A program made the translations under genes and the position numbers. This document shows, piece after piece, positions 1 to 6,185 of a stretch of 10,650 nt of DNA. The notes under the pieces are model-generated. The model had not been told where the DNA came from, did not search any database, and worked only from the letters and a program-made list of their open reading frames with translations. Source of the stretch: JAIRTY01 sp050257395 (GTDB lineage Bacteria; Actinomycetota; Actinomycetes; Streptosporangiales; Streptosporangiaceae); assembly GCA_050257395.1 (NCBI GenBank), contig JBLMWU010000346.1, forward strand, positions 1-10,650. Reading direction: 5' to 3'. Within the stretch, counting starts at the first letter, position 1. The number at the start of each line of letters is the position of its first letter.

Positions 1-85
1 CGATACGGGCGGCCAGCAGACCGCTGCCACATCTGTAGATGGATCGCTGCATTTTATCCAGGATGCTCAGCCTATTCACATGAAC
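1..85. other. Window edge, less GC-rich, no gene assigned
   Basis: This stretch is visibly less GC-rich than the rest of the window and contains short A/T runs. A minus-strand reading frame starts at a GTG (79-77) and stays open to the edge for 26 codons. Its third codon positions are G or C in only about two thirds of cases, far below the near-total bias of neighbouring genes, and there is no good ribosome binding site. It could be the first codons of a gene leaving the window or a non-coding remnant. I do not call it a gene. Confidence 0.3.
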
Positions 86-208
86 GGGCTTTTCTTCGGC
101 CCTCGCTTGCCTCCGGGCCGCGCGAGCCCGCCGGCTTCCCTCCTCGCTCCGGCTCCTTCGCCGCCTCGCTCGTCAGTCCAGACGGCGGCGCGGCCCTTCG
201 GCTCGCTC
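86..208. repeat. Four degenerate copies of a pyrimidine-rich motif
   Basis: Four imperfect copies of a 17-24 base unit lie in the same orientation at 86-109, 133-149, 151-171 and 192-208. On the plus strand each begins GGC or GGGC, has a pyrimidine-rich centre usually containing CTTC, and ends CTCGCTC or close to it. The tract sits just past the stop codon of the minus-strand membrane protein gene. An inverted pair, cggccc (97-102) and gggccg (115-120), could form a hairpin in that gene's 3' transcript, but no U run follows. It may be an intergenic repeat family or a termination region; which of these cannot be told from one locus. Confidence 0.4.
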
Positions 209-211
209 GGG

Positions 212-1993
212 CTAGCGGCGCCAGACGAGCAGCTGCCCGGTCTGGAAGCTGGGCTGCCCGAGCAGGGTGATGAGGATCCGGCCGATCCGGGAACCGCGGG
301 TGGTGACCGCGACCACCGCGGCGGGCCGCCAGTAGGCGATGCCGGTGCGGAGCTTGCCGGTGGTGACCGCGTCCGGGCCGGCCGGCGTGCCCGCCCACAA
401 TCCGTCCACCAGGGTGGCGACGGACCTGATCCGGCCGGTGCCGTACGCCTTGGCCTGGCCGTTCTTGTTCGGCCCGATGAAGTAGCCGGCGTTCATCGCG
501 CCCGGCATCCCGGTCTCCGCCTGCCAGCGCATGCCCTGGGAGGCGTGCCCCCAGGGGATCGGCACGATCAGCACCGGCGCGCTGTCCGGCAGATGGAGCC
601 GGGTGAAGGCCGCCTGCCAGCCGGCCGGGACGGCGGCGGGCGCGGCGGCCTGCAGCGGCAGCGGGACCAGCGGCAGCACTGCCATGGCCGCCACCGCCGC
701 CGGGATGCCGCGCCGCCACCAGGCGCCGCCGGCCACCGCCCGGCGCGCGAGGTCGAAGGAGAACGCCAGCGCGGCCGCGGCGGCGCCGGCCGCCAGCAGC
801 GAGAACCGGTCCGGCAGCACCTGGCTGAGCACGGGCAGCTTCGCCAGCCAGTGCCAGGGCAGGAGCTTGCCGGGGTAGTGCCAGCCGGCCAGCGGCACGG
901 CCGAGCCGCCCAGGGTGAACGCCTCCAGCAGCGCGAACGTCAGCGCGGTGAGCCGGACCTTGCGGTCACGCCAGCAGACGATCAGGGCGGCCAGCAGGAC
1001 CAGCAACAGCGGCAGGCCGAGGTAGGCGAGGTACTCGGTGGTGCCCACCGGGTCGCTGGCGGCGTAGGCCGCGCTGGCCGGGGTGTGGAACAGCAGATTG
1101 CCGGGCGGCAGCACGAACGCCGGCAGGTAGTTGATGAAGCGGCCGGGCTTCCACGGGCTGCCGTGCTCGTGCAGCGGGCCGAGGAACTGGATGTACAGCG
1201 CGTAGCCGCTGAGCAGGATCGCGACGCCGCCCGCGACGGCGAGCCCGGCGGCCGTGCCCGGTACCCGCTCGCGGGTGGCGCGCCAGCCGGTCAGCCACAC
1301 CAGGCCGGCGAGCACCCCGCCCGCCACGGCGGTGATGACGAGCAGTTCCTCCCCGGTGAAGACCTGGGCGGCCACCAGCACCCCGAGCCAGACCCCGTTC
1401 TTCACCGCGCTGCCCCGGCCGGTGACGATCCGCAGCAGGGCGTCGACGATGAGCGGCGGCAGCACCGCGAACTGCAGGTGGTAGTGGCTCAGGCCGGCGG
1501 TCATCAGGGCCGGTGAGAAGCCGTAGACCGCCCCGCCCACGGCGGCCGCGGCCACGCTGGCACCCCACCGCCGCAGCACCCAGAACAGGGCGGCGGCGGA
1601 TCCGGCGAAGCCCAGCGCCAGCATGACGGTGAGGCTGACCTGCGGCCCGGCCAGCAGGGTCAGCGGGGCCAGCACGATCCCCGGCAGCAGGAACGAGGTG
1701 TTCCACATCAGGTTCACCCCGCGCGGGTAGTTCAGCGCGGTGGTCACCAGCGCCGGCAGGTGACCGTGCGCTACCGCGGCGGCGTCGTAGTGCATGAACC
1801 AGGCGAACAGGTCCACGTCGCTGATGTTGCCGAGCTGCACCATGGTGGCAGGGCTGGCCCACAGGTGCCAGGTCAGCACCAGCGAGCCGAGCAGGTAGCA
1901 GCCGAGGACCAGCCAGGTGGCGCCCTTGCGGGCGCGCGGGCCCGGGTCATCGGCGGCCGGGGACTGCCCGACTTCCCGCTGGGCGAGGCTCAC
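212..1993 (-). CDS. Multi-pass membrane protein, GT-C glycosyltransferase-like
   Basis: A 593-residue integral membrane protein. After a short polar N-terminus (about 1-24), a first helix near residues 26-45 is followed by many hydrophobic segments up to about residue 450, and then by a polar C-terminal domain of about 140 residues that is probably extracytoplasmic. The loop after helix 1 carries Asp-Val-Asp (59-61), in the place where GT-C glycosyltransferases keep a DxD or ExD motif. NYPRG (88-92) and PDRF (394-397) are also recognisable from actinobacterial proteins of this kind. The likely role is transfer of a sugar from a lipid carrier at the outer face of the membrane, but acceptor and donor are unknown and many relatives are annotated only as hypothetical. 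The GTG start at 1993 is chosen because a perfect GGAGGT lies 4 bases upstream. An ATG at 2005 contains part of that site, and an open frame reaching 2227 reads as Arg/Pro/Ser-rich non-coding sequence. It is transcribed away from the ABC operon and shares no operon partner here. Confidence 0.75.
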   Translation of the reverse strand: MSLAQREVGQSPAADDPGPRARKGATWLVLGCYLLGSLVLTWHLWASPATMVQLGNISDVDLFAWFMHYDAAAVAHGHLPALVTTALNYPRGVNLMWNTSFLLPGIVLAPLTLLAGPQVSLTVMLALGFAGSAAALFWVLRRWGASVAAAAVGGAVYGFSPALMTAGLSHYHLQFAVLPPLIVDALLRIVTGRGSAVKNGVWLGVLVAAQVFTGEELLVITAVAGGVLAGLVWLTGWRATRERVPGTAAGLAVAGGVAILLSGYALYIQFLGPLHEHGSPWKPGRFINYLPAFVLPPGNLLFHTPASAAYAASDPVGTTEYLAYLGLPLLLVLLAALIVCWRDRKVRLTALTFALLEAFTLGGSAVPLAGWHYPGKLLPWHWLAKLPVLSQVLPDRFSLLAAGAAAAALAFSFDLARRAVAGGAWWRRGIPAAVAAMAVLPLVPLPLQAAAPAAVPAGWQAAFTRLHLPDSAPVLIVPIPWGHASQGMRWQAETGMPGAMNAGYFIGPNKNGQAKAYGTGRIRSVATLVDGLWAGTPAGPDAVTTGKLRTGIAYWRPAAVVAVTTRGSRIGRILITLLGQPSFQTGQLLVWRR

Positions 1994-2190
1994 CGCTACC
2001 TCCATTCGCGGGGACCAGTGCGTGCGGCCCGCGCTCCGCGGGCTGCCGGGCCGTGACCGGCCGGCAAGCCGGGAAGTCCCAGGCGGCGGACGGCTGGCCA
2101 GGTCAGGGCAAAGCCAGCCATGTAGGCGGAAAGGATAGTTCATCGCCGCCCCGCGGGTGGGCCGCACCGCGAGGCGGCATCGGCCGGGCA
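1994..2190 (-). other. 5' region of the membrane protein gene
   Basis: No gene is seen here. On the minus strand a TATCCT box (2139-2134) fits the actinobacterial TANNNT -10 pattern, but no convincing -35 accompanies it. If used, it would give a leader of about 130 nt. Inside that leader an exact 7-bp inverted repeat (2092-2098 with 2113-2119, 14-nt loop) and a short CCGGC/GCCGG hairpin (2061-2072) could form. Both are plausible in any GC-rich leader and no known riboswitch is recognised. Confidence 0.25.
1998..2003 (-). promoter_or_regulatory. Ribosome binding site GGAGGT fixing a GTG start
   Basis: On the minus strand GGAGGT is followed by AGCG and then GTG (1993-1991), which is ideal spacing for initiation. 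The in-frame ATG at 2005 overlaps the site and has no Shine-Dalgarno sequence of its own (CCCCGCGA precedes it). This decides the start of the membrane protein gene. Confidence 0.65.
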
Positions 2191-2220
2191 TTGACGCGGC
2201 TAATTCAACAGCCGTAGAAT
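2191..2220 (+). promoter_or_regulatory. Promoter of the ABC transporter/tetR operon
   Basis: TTGACG (2191-2196) and TAGAAT (2215-2220) are separated by 18 bp. This closely matches housekeeping-sigma promoters of actinobacteria (TTGACN, TAGNNT) and lies in an A/T-richer island in an otherwise GC-rich region. The predicted start of transcription is near 2227, giving a leader of about 80 nt before the permease ATG at 2308. Confidence 0.65.
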
Positions 2221-2234
2221 TCAACACATGTTGA
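2202..2234 (+). promoter_or_regulatory. Likely operator: 6+6 palindrome plus extra half-site
   Basis: TCAACACATGTTGA (2221-2234) is a perfect inverted repeat of TCAACA with a 2-bp centre. AATTCAACA occurs at 2202-2210 inside the promoter spacer and again at 2218-2226, where it runs from the -10 box into the palindrome. That gives three half-sites spanning the -35/-10 spacer and the predicted transcription start, which is where a repressor would block RNA polymerase. The TetR-type gene closing the operon is the natural candidate ligand, as autorepression is common in that family. Binding is inferred, not shown. Confidence 0.55.
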
Positions 2235-2307
2235 GATCCGGCTGCACCGCCCGCCGTGCCATGCCGGCCGGCTGGCCCGGGTAGGACACGAGGTCAGGAG
2301 GCTGACC

Positions 2308-3402
2308 ATGTGGGCGATGATCCTCAAGGAGTTCCGGCAGCTGCGCCGGGACCGGCGGACGCTCGCGATGATGATCGTGATGCCGGTGCTCCTGCTGGTG
2401 GTGTTCGGGTACGCGGCCAGCTTCGACGTGTCGTCGATCCCGACCGCCGCCGCCGGGCCGCAGGCGGCGGCGCTGGTCTCCCGGCTCGGGAAGCCGTTCG
2501 AGCTGGCGGTCAGCGAGCCGTCCGAAGGCCGGGACTGGGCGCAGACCCAGCTGCGGGACGGCAAGGAGCCCGCCGCCGTGGTCACCTCCGCGGGCGGCCG
2601 GCCCGAGGTGCTGCTCGACGGCAGCCAGCTGTTCACGGCCAAGGCCGCCCTCGCGGCGCTGTCGGCCGCCCAGGGCAAGGCGGCCGCGGCCGGGGCGGCG
2701 CGGCCCGGGGGCGGCACGCAGGCGCCGGGGGGCAGCGGCCAGCAGGCCCCGGCGGCCACGGTGACCGTTCTCTACAATCCCGGCCTCACCACGTCGGACA
2801 TCATGATTCCCGGGCTGGCCGGGGTGGTGCTGGTCTTCATCGGCACGATCATCACCAGCCTCGGGGTGGTCCGCGAGCGCCAGACCGGGACGCTGGAGCA
2901 GCTGGCCGTGATGCCGCTGCGGCCCCGGGACGTGTTCCTTGGCAAGATCGTCCCGTACTTCGCGGTGGCAGCGCTGGACCTGGCCATCGTGCTCGCGGTC
3001 GGGGTGGCCCTGTTCGGGGTGCCGTTCCGCGGCTCCTATGCGGTGTTCACGCTCGGGGCGGTGCTGTTCCTGTTCGTCACCCTCGGCCTCGGCGTGCTCA
3101 TCTCCAGCGTGTCGGAGAACCAGGGCCAGGCGATCCAGCTGTCGGTGATGGTGATGCTGCCGCAGGTGCTGCTGTCCGGCCTGATCTTCCCGCTCTCCTC
3201 GATCGCGGCCGGGGTGCGCTGGATCTCCTACATCCTGCCGCTGACCTACTTCAACGACATCTCCCGCGGGGTGATGCTGCGGGCGGAGCCGCTCGGGCCG
3301 CTCTGGGCGCCGATGGTCATCCTGGCCGGGCTCGGCCTGGCCGTGGTGACGCTGGCGACCCTGCGGTTCCGCTCCTACCTGGCCCCGGCGAGCAGCAAGT
3401 GA
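2308..3402 (+). CDS. ABC-2 type exporter permease subunit
   Basis: A 364-residue membrane subunit of an ABC-2 family exporter (ABC2_membrane_3 type). One helix near residues 19-37 is followed by an extracytoplasmic domain of about 130 residues, then five helices at roughly 167-187, 214-237, 244-267, 275-299 and 333-352. The segment RERQTGTLEQLAVMPLRP (189-206) after helix 2 is the conserved cytoplasmic coupling region of this family, and LTYFNDISRG (312-321) is also characteristic. The extracytoplasmic domain contains an Ala/Gly/Pro/Gln-rich stretch (about 121-150), probably a flexible insert. The start is supported by AGGAGG at 2296-2301, six bases before the ATG. Its last codon overlaps the start of the ATPase gene (GTGA), so the two are probably translationally coupled. 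Only one permease gene is present, so a homodimer is likely. The substrate is unknown; drug or lipid-like compounds are typical of the family. Confidence 0.9.
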   Translation: MWAMILKEFRQLRRDRRTLAMMIVMPVLLLVVFGYAASFDVSSIPTAAAGPQAAALVSRLGKPFELAVSEPSEGRDWAQTQLRDGKEPAAVVTSAGGRPEVLLDGSQLFTAKAALAALSAAQGKAAAAGAARPGGGTQAPGGSGQQAPAATVTVLYNPGLTTSDIMIPGLAGVVLVFIGTIITSLGVVRERQTGTLEQLAVMPLRPRDVFLGKIVPYFAVAALDLAIVLAVGVALFGVPFRGSYAVFTLGAVLFLFVTLGLGVLISSVSENQGQAIQLSVMVMLPQVLLSGLIFPLSSIAAGVRWISYILPLTYFNDISRGVMLRAEPLGPLWAPMVILAGLGLAVVTLATLRFRSYLAPASSK

Positions 3403-5366
3403 ACGCGCCGGGCAGCCCGGGTGCCGCCCCGGCAGACGGGTGGGGCGTGACGGACGTGCGGGTCCGCTACGGGCACCGGCTGGCCCTCGACGGCGTGTCG
3501 CTGACGGTGCGGCCCGGCGTGGTGAGCGCGGTGGTCGGCGGGGACGGGTCGGGCCGGACCACGCTGCTGCGCTGCCTGGCCGGGGCGATCACCCCGGCCA
3601 GCGGCGAGGTGCGGCGCCCGGGCGCGGACCGGATCGGGTACCTGTCGGCGGGCTCGGGCACCTACCCGGACCTCACCGTCATGCAGAACCTGCTGTTCCG
3701 GGCGTCCGCCTACGGCCTGCCCGCCAGCCAGGCCCGGGAGCGGGCGGGGGAGTACCTGGAACGGGCCGGGCTGGCCGGGGCGGCGGACCGGCTGGCGGCC
3801 CAGCTGTCCGGCGGCATGCGGCAGAAGCTCGGCGTGATCGCCACCCTGCTGCACCGGCCCGGCCTGCTGGTCCTGGACGAGCCGACCACCGGCGTGGACC
3901 CGGTGAGCCGGGCCGACCTGTGGTGGCTGATCGCGCGCGCCGCCTCCGACGGCGCGGCGGTGCTGCTGGCCACCAGCTACCTGGACGAGGCGGAACGGGC
4001 CGCCACGGTGCTCGCGCTGGACGCGGGCCGGCCGCTCGCGGTGGGCACGCCGCCGGAGATCGTCGCGGCCATGCCGGGCTGGCTGCGGCCGGCGGGTGAG
4101 CGCCCGGCCGGCCCCGCGGCGCGGCGGGCGTGGCGGCGGGCGGGCCGCTGGCGGGTCTGGGAGCCGGGTGAAGCGCCGGTCACGGGTGCGCCCGGAGACG
4201 GGCGGCTCCGGCCCGACCTGCAGGACGCGGTGGTCGTCGCGGCGCTGGCGCGGGAGCTCAGCGCAGGCGCGGACGGTCCCGGCACGGACGGCTCAGGCGC
4301 GGAAGGGCCGGGCACGGACGGCTCAGGCGCGGAAGGCTCAGGCACGGACGGCTCAGGCGCGGAAGGTCCCGGCGCGGACGGTCCCGGCGCGGAAGGGCCG
4401 GGCACGGACGGCCCTGGCGCTGCCGGCGGCCCGGCGCGGGCCGCGGCGGAGCCGGCGGACGGGCTGCTGGCGCGGTGCGCCGGGGTGAGCCGCCGGTTCG
4501 GGCGGTTCGTGGCCGTCGACGACGTGCACCTGCAGCTCGGCCGCGGTGAGGTGGTCGGCCTGCTCGGGGCGAACGGGGCAGGCAAGACCACGCTGATCCG
4601 CATGCTGCTGGGGCTGCTGCCGACCTCCGGCGGCCAGGTGCGGCTGTTCGGCGAGGCGCCATCCCGCGGCACCCGGCAGCGGATCGGCTACGTGCCGCAG
4701 ACCCTGGGCCTGTACGACGACCTGACGCCCGCGGAGAACCTCGAGTTCTCCGCGGCCGTGTTCGGCGCCCTGCCGGGCGGCCCCCGGATGCGCGGCCGCG
4801 CCGCGGCCCGGCGTGACGTGCCCGGGCCGCTGCGGCCATACAGCCGCACCCCGGTCCGGTCGCTGCCGCTGGGGGTCCAGCGCACCGCCGCCTTTGCCGA
4901 AGCCCTGGCGCACCAGCCCGACCTGCTGATCCTGGACGAGCCGACCTCAGGGGTGGACCCGCTGGCCCGGGCCCGGCTGTGGGAGACGGTGGTCGCGGCC
5001 GCCGGGGCGGGCGCGGGCGTGCTGGTCACCACGCACTACATGGACGAGGCGCTGGAGTGCGACCGGCTGGTGGTGATGGCGGGCGGCCGGGTGGTCGCGG
5101 CCGGCACGGCCGGCGACATCACCGGTGACACGCAGGTGACCGTGGTCGAGGCGAGCCCGTGGGCGCCGGCCTTCGCGGCGCTGGAGGCGGCGGGCCTGCC
5201 GGTGGCGCTGGTCGGGGCGTCGCTGCGGGTTCCGGGCGCGGCGCCCGCGGAGGTCCGGCGGGCGCTCGGCGACCTCGCCGCCCGGGTGGCCACCGCCCCG
5301 GCCACCCTGGAGGAGCGGTTCTTCGAGCTCACGCTCGGCGGGCAGCCCCGGCAGGCGGCCGGATGA
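3399..5366 (+). CDS. Fused tandem-NBD ABC exporter ATPase with complementary degenerate sites
   Basis: A 655-residue ATPase energising the adjacent ABC-2 permease, with two nucleotide-binding domains in one chain. NBD1 (about 17-215) has GGDGSGRTT at 47-55, where Arg53 (codon CGG at 3555) replaces the Walker A Lys. GYLSA (80-84) lacks the Q-loop Gln. The signature LSGGM (136-140) and Walker B LLVLDEP (156-162) are intact, and ATSYLDEAE has Ser193 in place of the switch His. NBD2 (about 357-560) has intact GANGAGKTT (390-398), GYVPQ (430-434), LLILDEP (509-515) and TTHYMDEA (His546), but LPLGV (489-493) instead of LSGGQ. The domains are joined by a Gly-rich linker with ten pentapeptide repeats (290-339). 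The last ~90 residues form the accessory domain common after ABC-2 ATPases. The GTG start is chosen for its 4-base overlap with the permease stop. A GTG at 3447 is a possible alternative. It ends in an ATGA overlap with the tetR gene. From memory, RbbA/YbhF proteins of Gram-negatives share the tandem layout, the LPLG signature in NBD2 and TSYLDEAE in NBD1; the Arg53 and Q-loop losses look unusual. Confidence 0.9.
   Translation: MNAPGSPGAAPADGWGVTDVRVRYGHRLALDGVSLTVRPGVVSAVVGGDGSGRTTLLRCLAGAITPASGEVRRPGADRIGYLSAGSGTYPDLTVMQNLLFRASAYGLPASQARERAGEYLERAGLAGAADRLAAQLSGGMRQKLGVIATLLHRPGLLVLDEPTTGVDPVSRADLWWLIARAASDGAAVLLATSYLDEAERAATVLALDAGRPLAVGTPPEIVAAMPGWLRPAGERPAGPAARRAWRRAGRWRVWEPGEAPVTGAPGDGRLRPDLQDAVVVAALARELSAGADGPGTDGSGAEGPGTDGSGAEGSGTDGSGAEGPGADGPGAEGPGTDGPGAAGGPARAAAEPADGLLARCAGVSRRFGRFVAVDDVHLQLGRGEVVGLLGANGAGKTTLIRMLLGLLPTSGGQVRLFGEAPSRGTRQRIGYVPQTLGLYDDLTPAENLEFSAAVFGALPGGPRMRGRAAARRDVPGPLRPYSRTPVRSLPLGVQRTAAFAEALAHQPDLLILDEPTSGVDPLARARLWETVVAAAGAGAGVLVTTHYMDEALECDRLVVMAGGRVVAAGTAGDITGDTQVTVVEASPWAPAFAALEAAGLPVALVGASLRVPGAAPAEVRRALGDLAARVATAPATLEERFFELTLGGQPRQAAG
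4266..4415 (+). repeat. In-frame 15-bp minisatellite in the inter-NBD linker
   Basis: Ten consecutive 15-bp units encode the pentapeptide Gly-(Ala/Thr)-(Asp/Glu)-Gly-(Pro/Ser), residues 290-339 of the ATPase. The variants GTDGS and GAEGP/S alternate through much of the array, giving a 30-bp higher-order period. Copy-number changes would keep the reading frame and only alter the length of the acidic, flexible tether between the NBDs. Such arrays are prone to slippage and may vary between strains. Confidence 0.9.
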
Positions 5367-6175
5367 GCCCGCGCGGCCGCGGGCAGGGCCGCCGCGAGCG
5401 GACCGGGCGGCGCGGCGGGGACAGCGGCACCCGGGAGGCGATCCTGGCCGCCGCCCGGAAGCAGTTCGGCGACCACGGCTACGACGGGGCGACGATCCGG
5501 GGCATCGCGGCCGGCGCCGGGGTGGACGCGGCGCTGGTGCACCACTTCTACGGCAGCAAGGAGCAGCTGTTCGCCGCCGCCATGCGGCTGCCGGTGCACC
5601 CCGGCGAGATCATCGCGGCGGCGCTGGCCCCGGGCGCCCGGGAGCCGGGCCGCCCGCTCGGCGAGCACCTGCTGCGCACGGTGCTGGGCGCGTGGGATGT
5701 GACCGAGGTGCGGACGACCTTCCTGGGCCTGCTCCGCTCCGCCGTTACCAGCGAGCAGGCCGCGGCGATGATGCGGGAGTTCGTCACCGACGCGATCCTG
5801 GGCCGGCTCGCCGAGGCCGCCAGCGCCGATCTCGCTGGTGCCAGTCCCGCCGGTGCCGGTCCCGCCGGGGCGGGTGCCGGTGCGGCCGGCCGCGGGGCCG
5901 GGGGAGAGCAGGGCGGGGCGGACACGGACTTCCGGGCGGCCCTGGTCGCCAGCCAGGTGCTCGGGCTGGCCCTGGTCAGGTACGTGCTGGAGCTCAGGCC
6001 ACTGGCCACCGCGGGCGCGGAGGAGCTGGCCGCCGCGATCGGGCCGACCCTGGAGCGCTACCTGACCGGCGACCTGCGCCCGGCAGGCCGGCCGCCCGGG
6101 CCGGATCCGCCGCCTGGGCCGGATCCGCAGCCCGGGCCGGATCCGCCGCCCGCCACCCCGGGGGCCATGCCCTAG
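5363..6175 (+). CDS. TetR-family transcriptional repressor of the ABC operon
   Basis: A 270-residue TetR/AcrR-type regulator. After a basic leader (1-20), SGTREAILAAARKQFGDHGY (21-40) and the helix-turn-helix TIRGIAAGAGVDAALVHHFYGSKEQLF (44-70) match the family's DNA-binding domain closely. The remainder is the ligand-binding and dimerisation domain, with hydrophobic helices around 99-152 and 188-235. Two features are atypical: an Ala/Gly-rich insert (about 157-187) in the middle of the effector domain, and a Pro-rich tail holding three hexapeptide repeats (246-263). TetR proteins are usually near 200 residues, so these account for the extra length. The ATG overlaps the ATPase stop (ATGA), placing the gene third in the operon, so it probably represses its own operon and responds to a compound the exporter handles. 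The inverted repeat at 2221-2234 is the best candidate operator. Confidence 0.9.
   Translation: MSPRGRGQGRRERTGRRGGDSGTREAILAAARKQFGDHGYDGATIRGIAAGAGVDAALVHHFYGSKEQLFAAAMRLPVHPGEIIAAALAPGAREPGRPLGEHLLRTVLGAWDVTEVRTTFLGLLRSAVTSEQAAAMMREFVTDAILGRLAEAASADLAGASPAGAGPAGAGAGAAGRGAGGEQGGADTDFRAALVASQVLGLALVRYVLELRPLATAGAEELAAAIGPTLERYLTGDLRPAGRPPGPDPPPGPDPQPGPDPPPATPGAMP
6098..6151 (+). repeat. Three 18-bp repeats in the tetR C-terminal tail
   Basis: Three adjacent 18-bp units (6098-6115, 6116-6133, 6134-6151), each beginning GGGCCGGATCCGC, encode GPDPPP, GPDPQP and GPDPPP, residues 246-263 of the TetR-type protein. Differences are limited to single bases. The tail lies after the last predicted helix and is probably disordered. 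Confidence 0.85.
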
Positions 6176-6178
6176 CAT
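6173..6178 (+). promoter_or_regulatory. -10 box for a leaderless MalY-like transcript
   Basis: TAGCAT fits the actinobacterial -10 pattern TANNNT. It ends 7 bp before the ATG at 6186, so transcription would start at or next to the A of the start codon. No Shine-Dalgarno sequence precedes that ATG (CATCCGTCGG), which agrees with leaderless translation. The first three bases of the box are the TAG stop codon of the tetR gene. No clear -35 is seen. Confidence 0.4.
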
Positions 6179-6185
6179 CCGTCGG

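Noticed and set aside
2..79. Minus-strand frame of 26 codons starting GTG and leaving the window
   Set aside because: Third-position GC is far below that of the other genes and there is no ribosome binding site; too short to judge.
80..1516. Long plus-strand ORF antisense to the membrane protein gene
   Set aside because: Its product is Gly/Arg/Gln-rich without any fold-like pattern, while the minus strand encodes regular hydrophobic helices.
1994..2227. N-terminal extension of the membrane protein gene to an ATG at 2227, 2143 or 2005
   Set aside because: The extension is Arg/Pro/Ser-rich without domain character, and GGAGGT sits at the right distance for the GTG at 1993.
2256..3398. Upstream extension of the ATPase reading frame through the permease gene
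   Set aside because: The frame is open only as a by-product of GC bias. The permease in the other frame is a clear family match with a good ribosome binding site, and GTGA at 3399 gives a natural coupled start.
4266..4415. CRISPR-like array
   Set aside because: The repeats are directly adjacent 15-bp coding units without spacers, in frame inside the ATPase gene.
5159..5362. Upstream extension of the TetR frame
   Set aside because: It overlaps the ATPase C-terminal domain and reads as Gly/Arg-rich sequence; the TetR domain starts right after the ATGA overlap at 5363.
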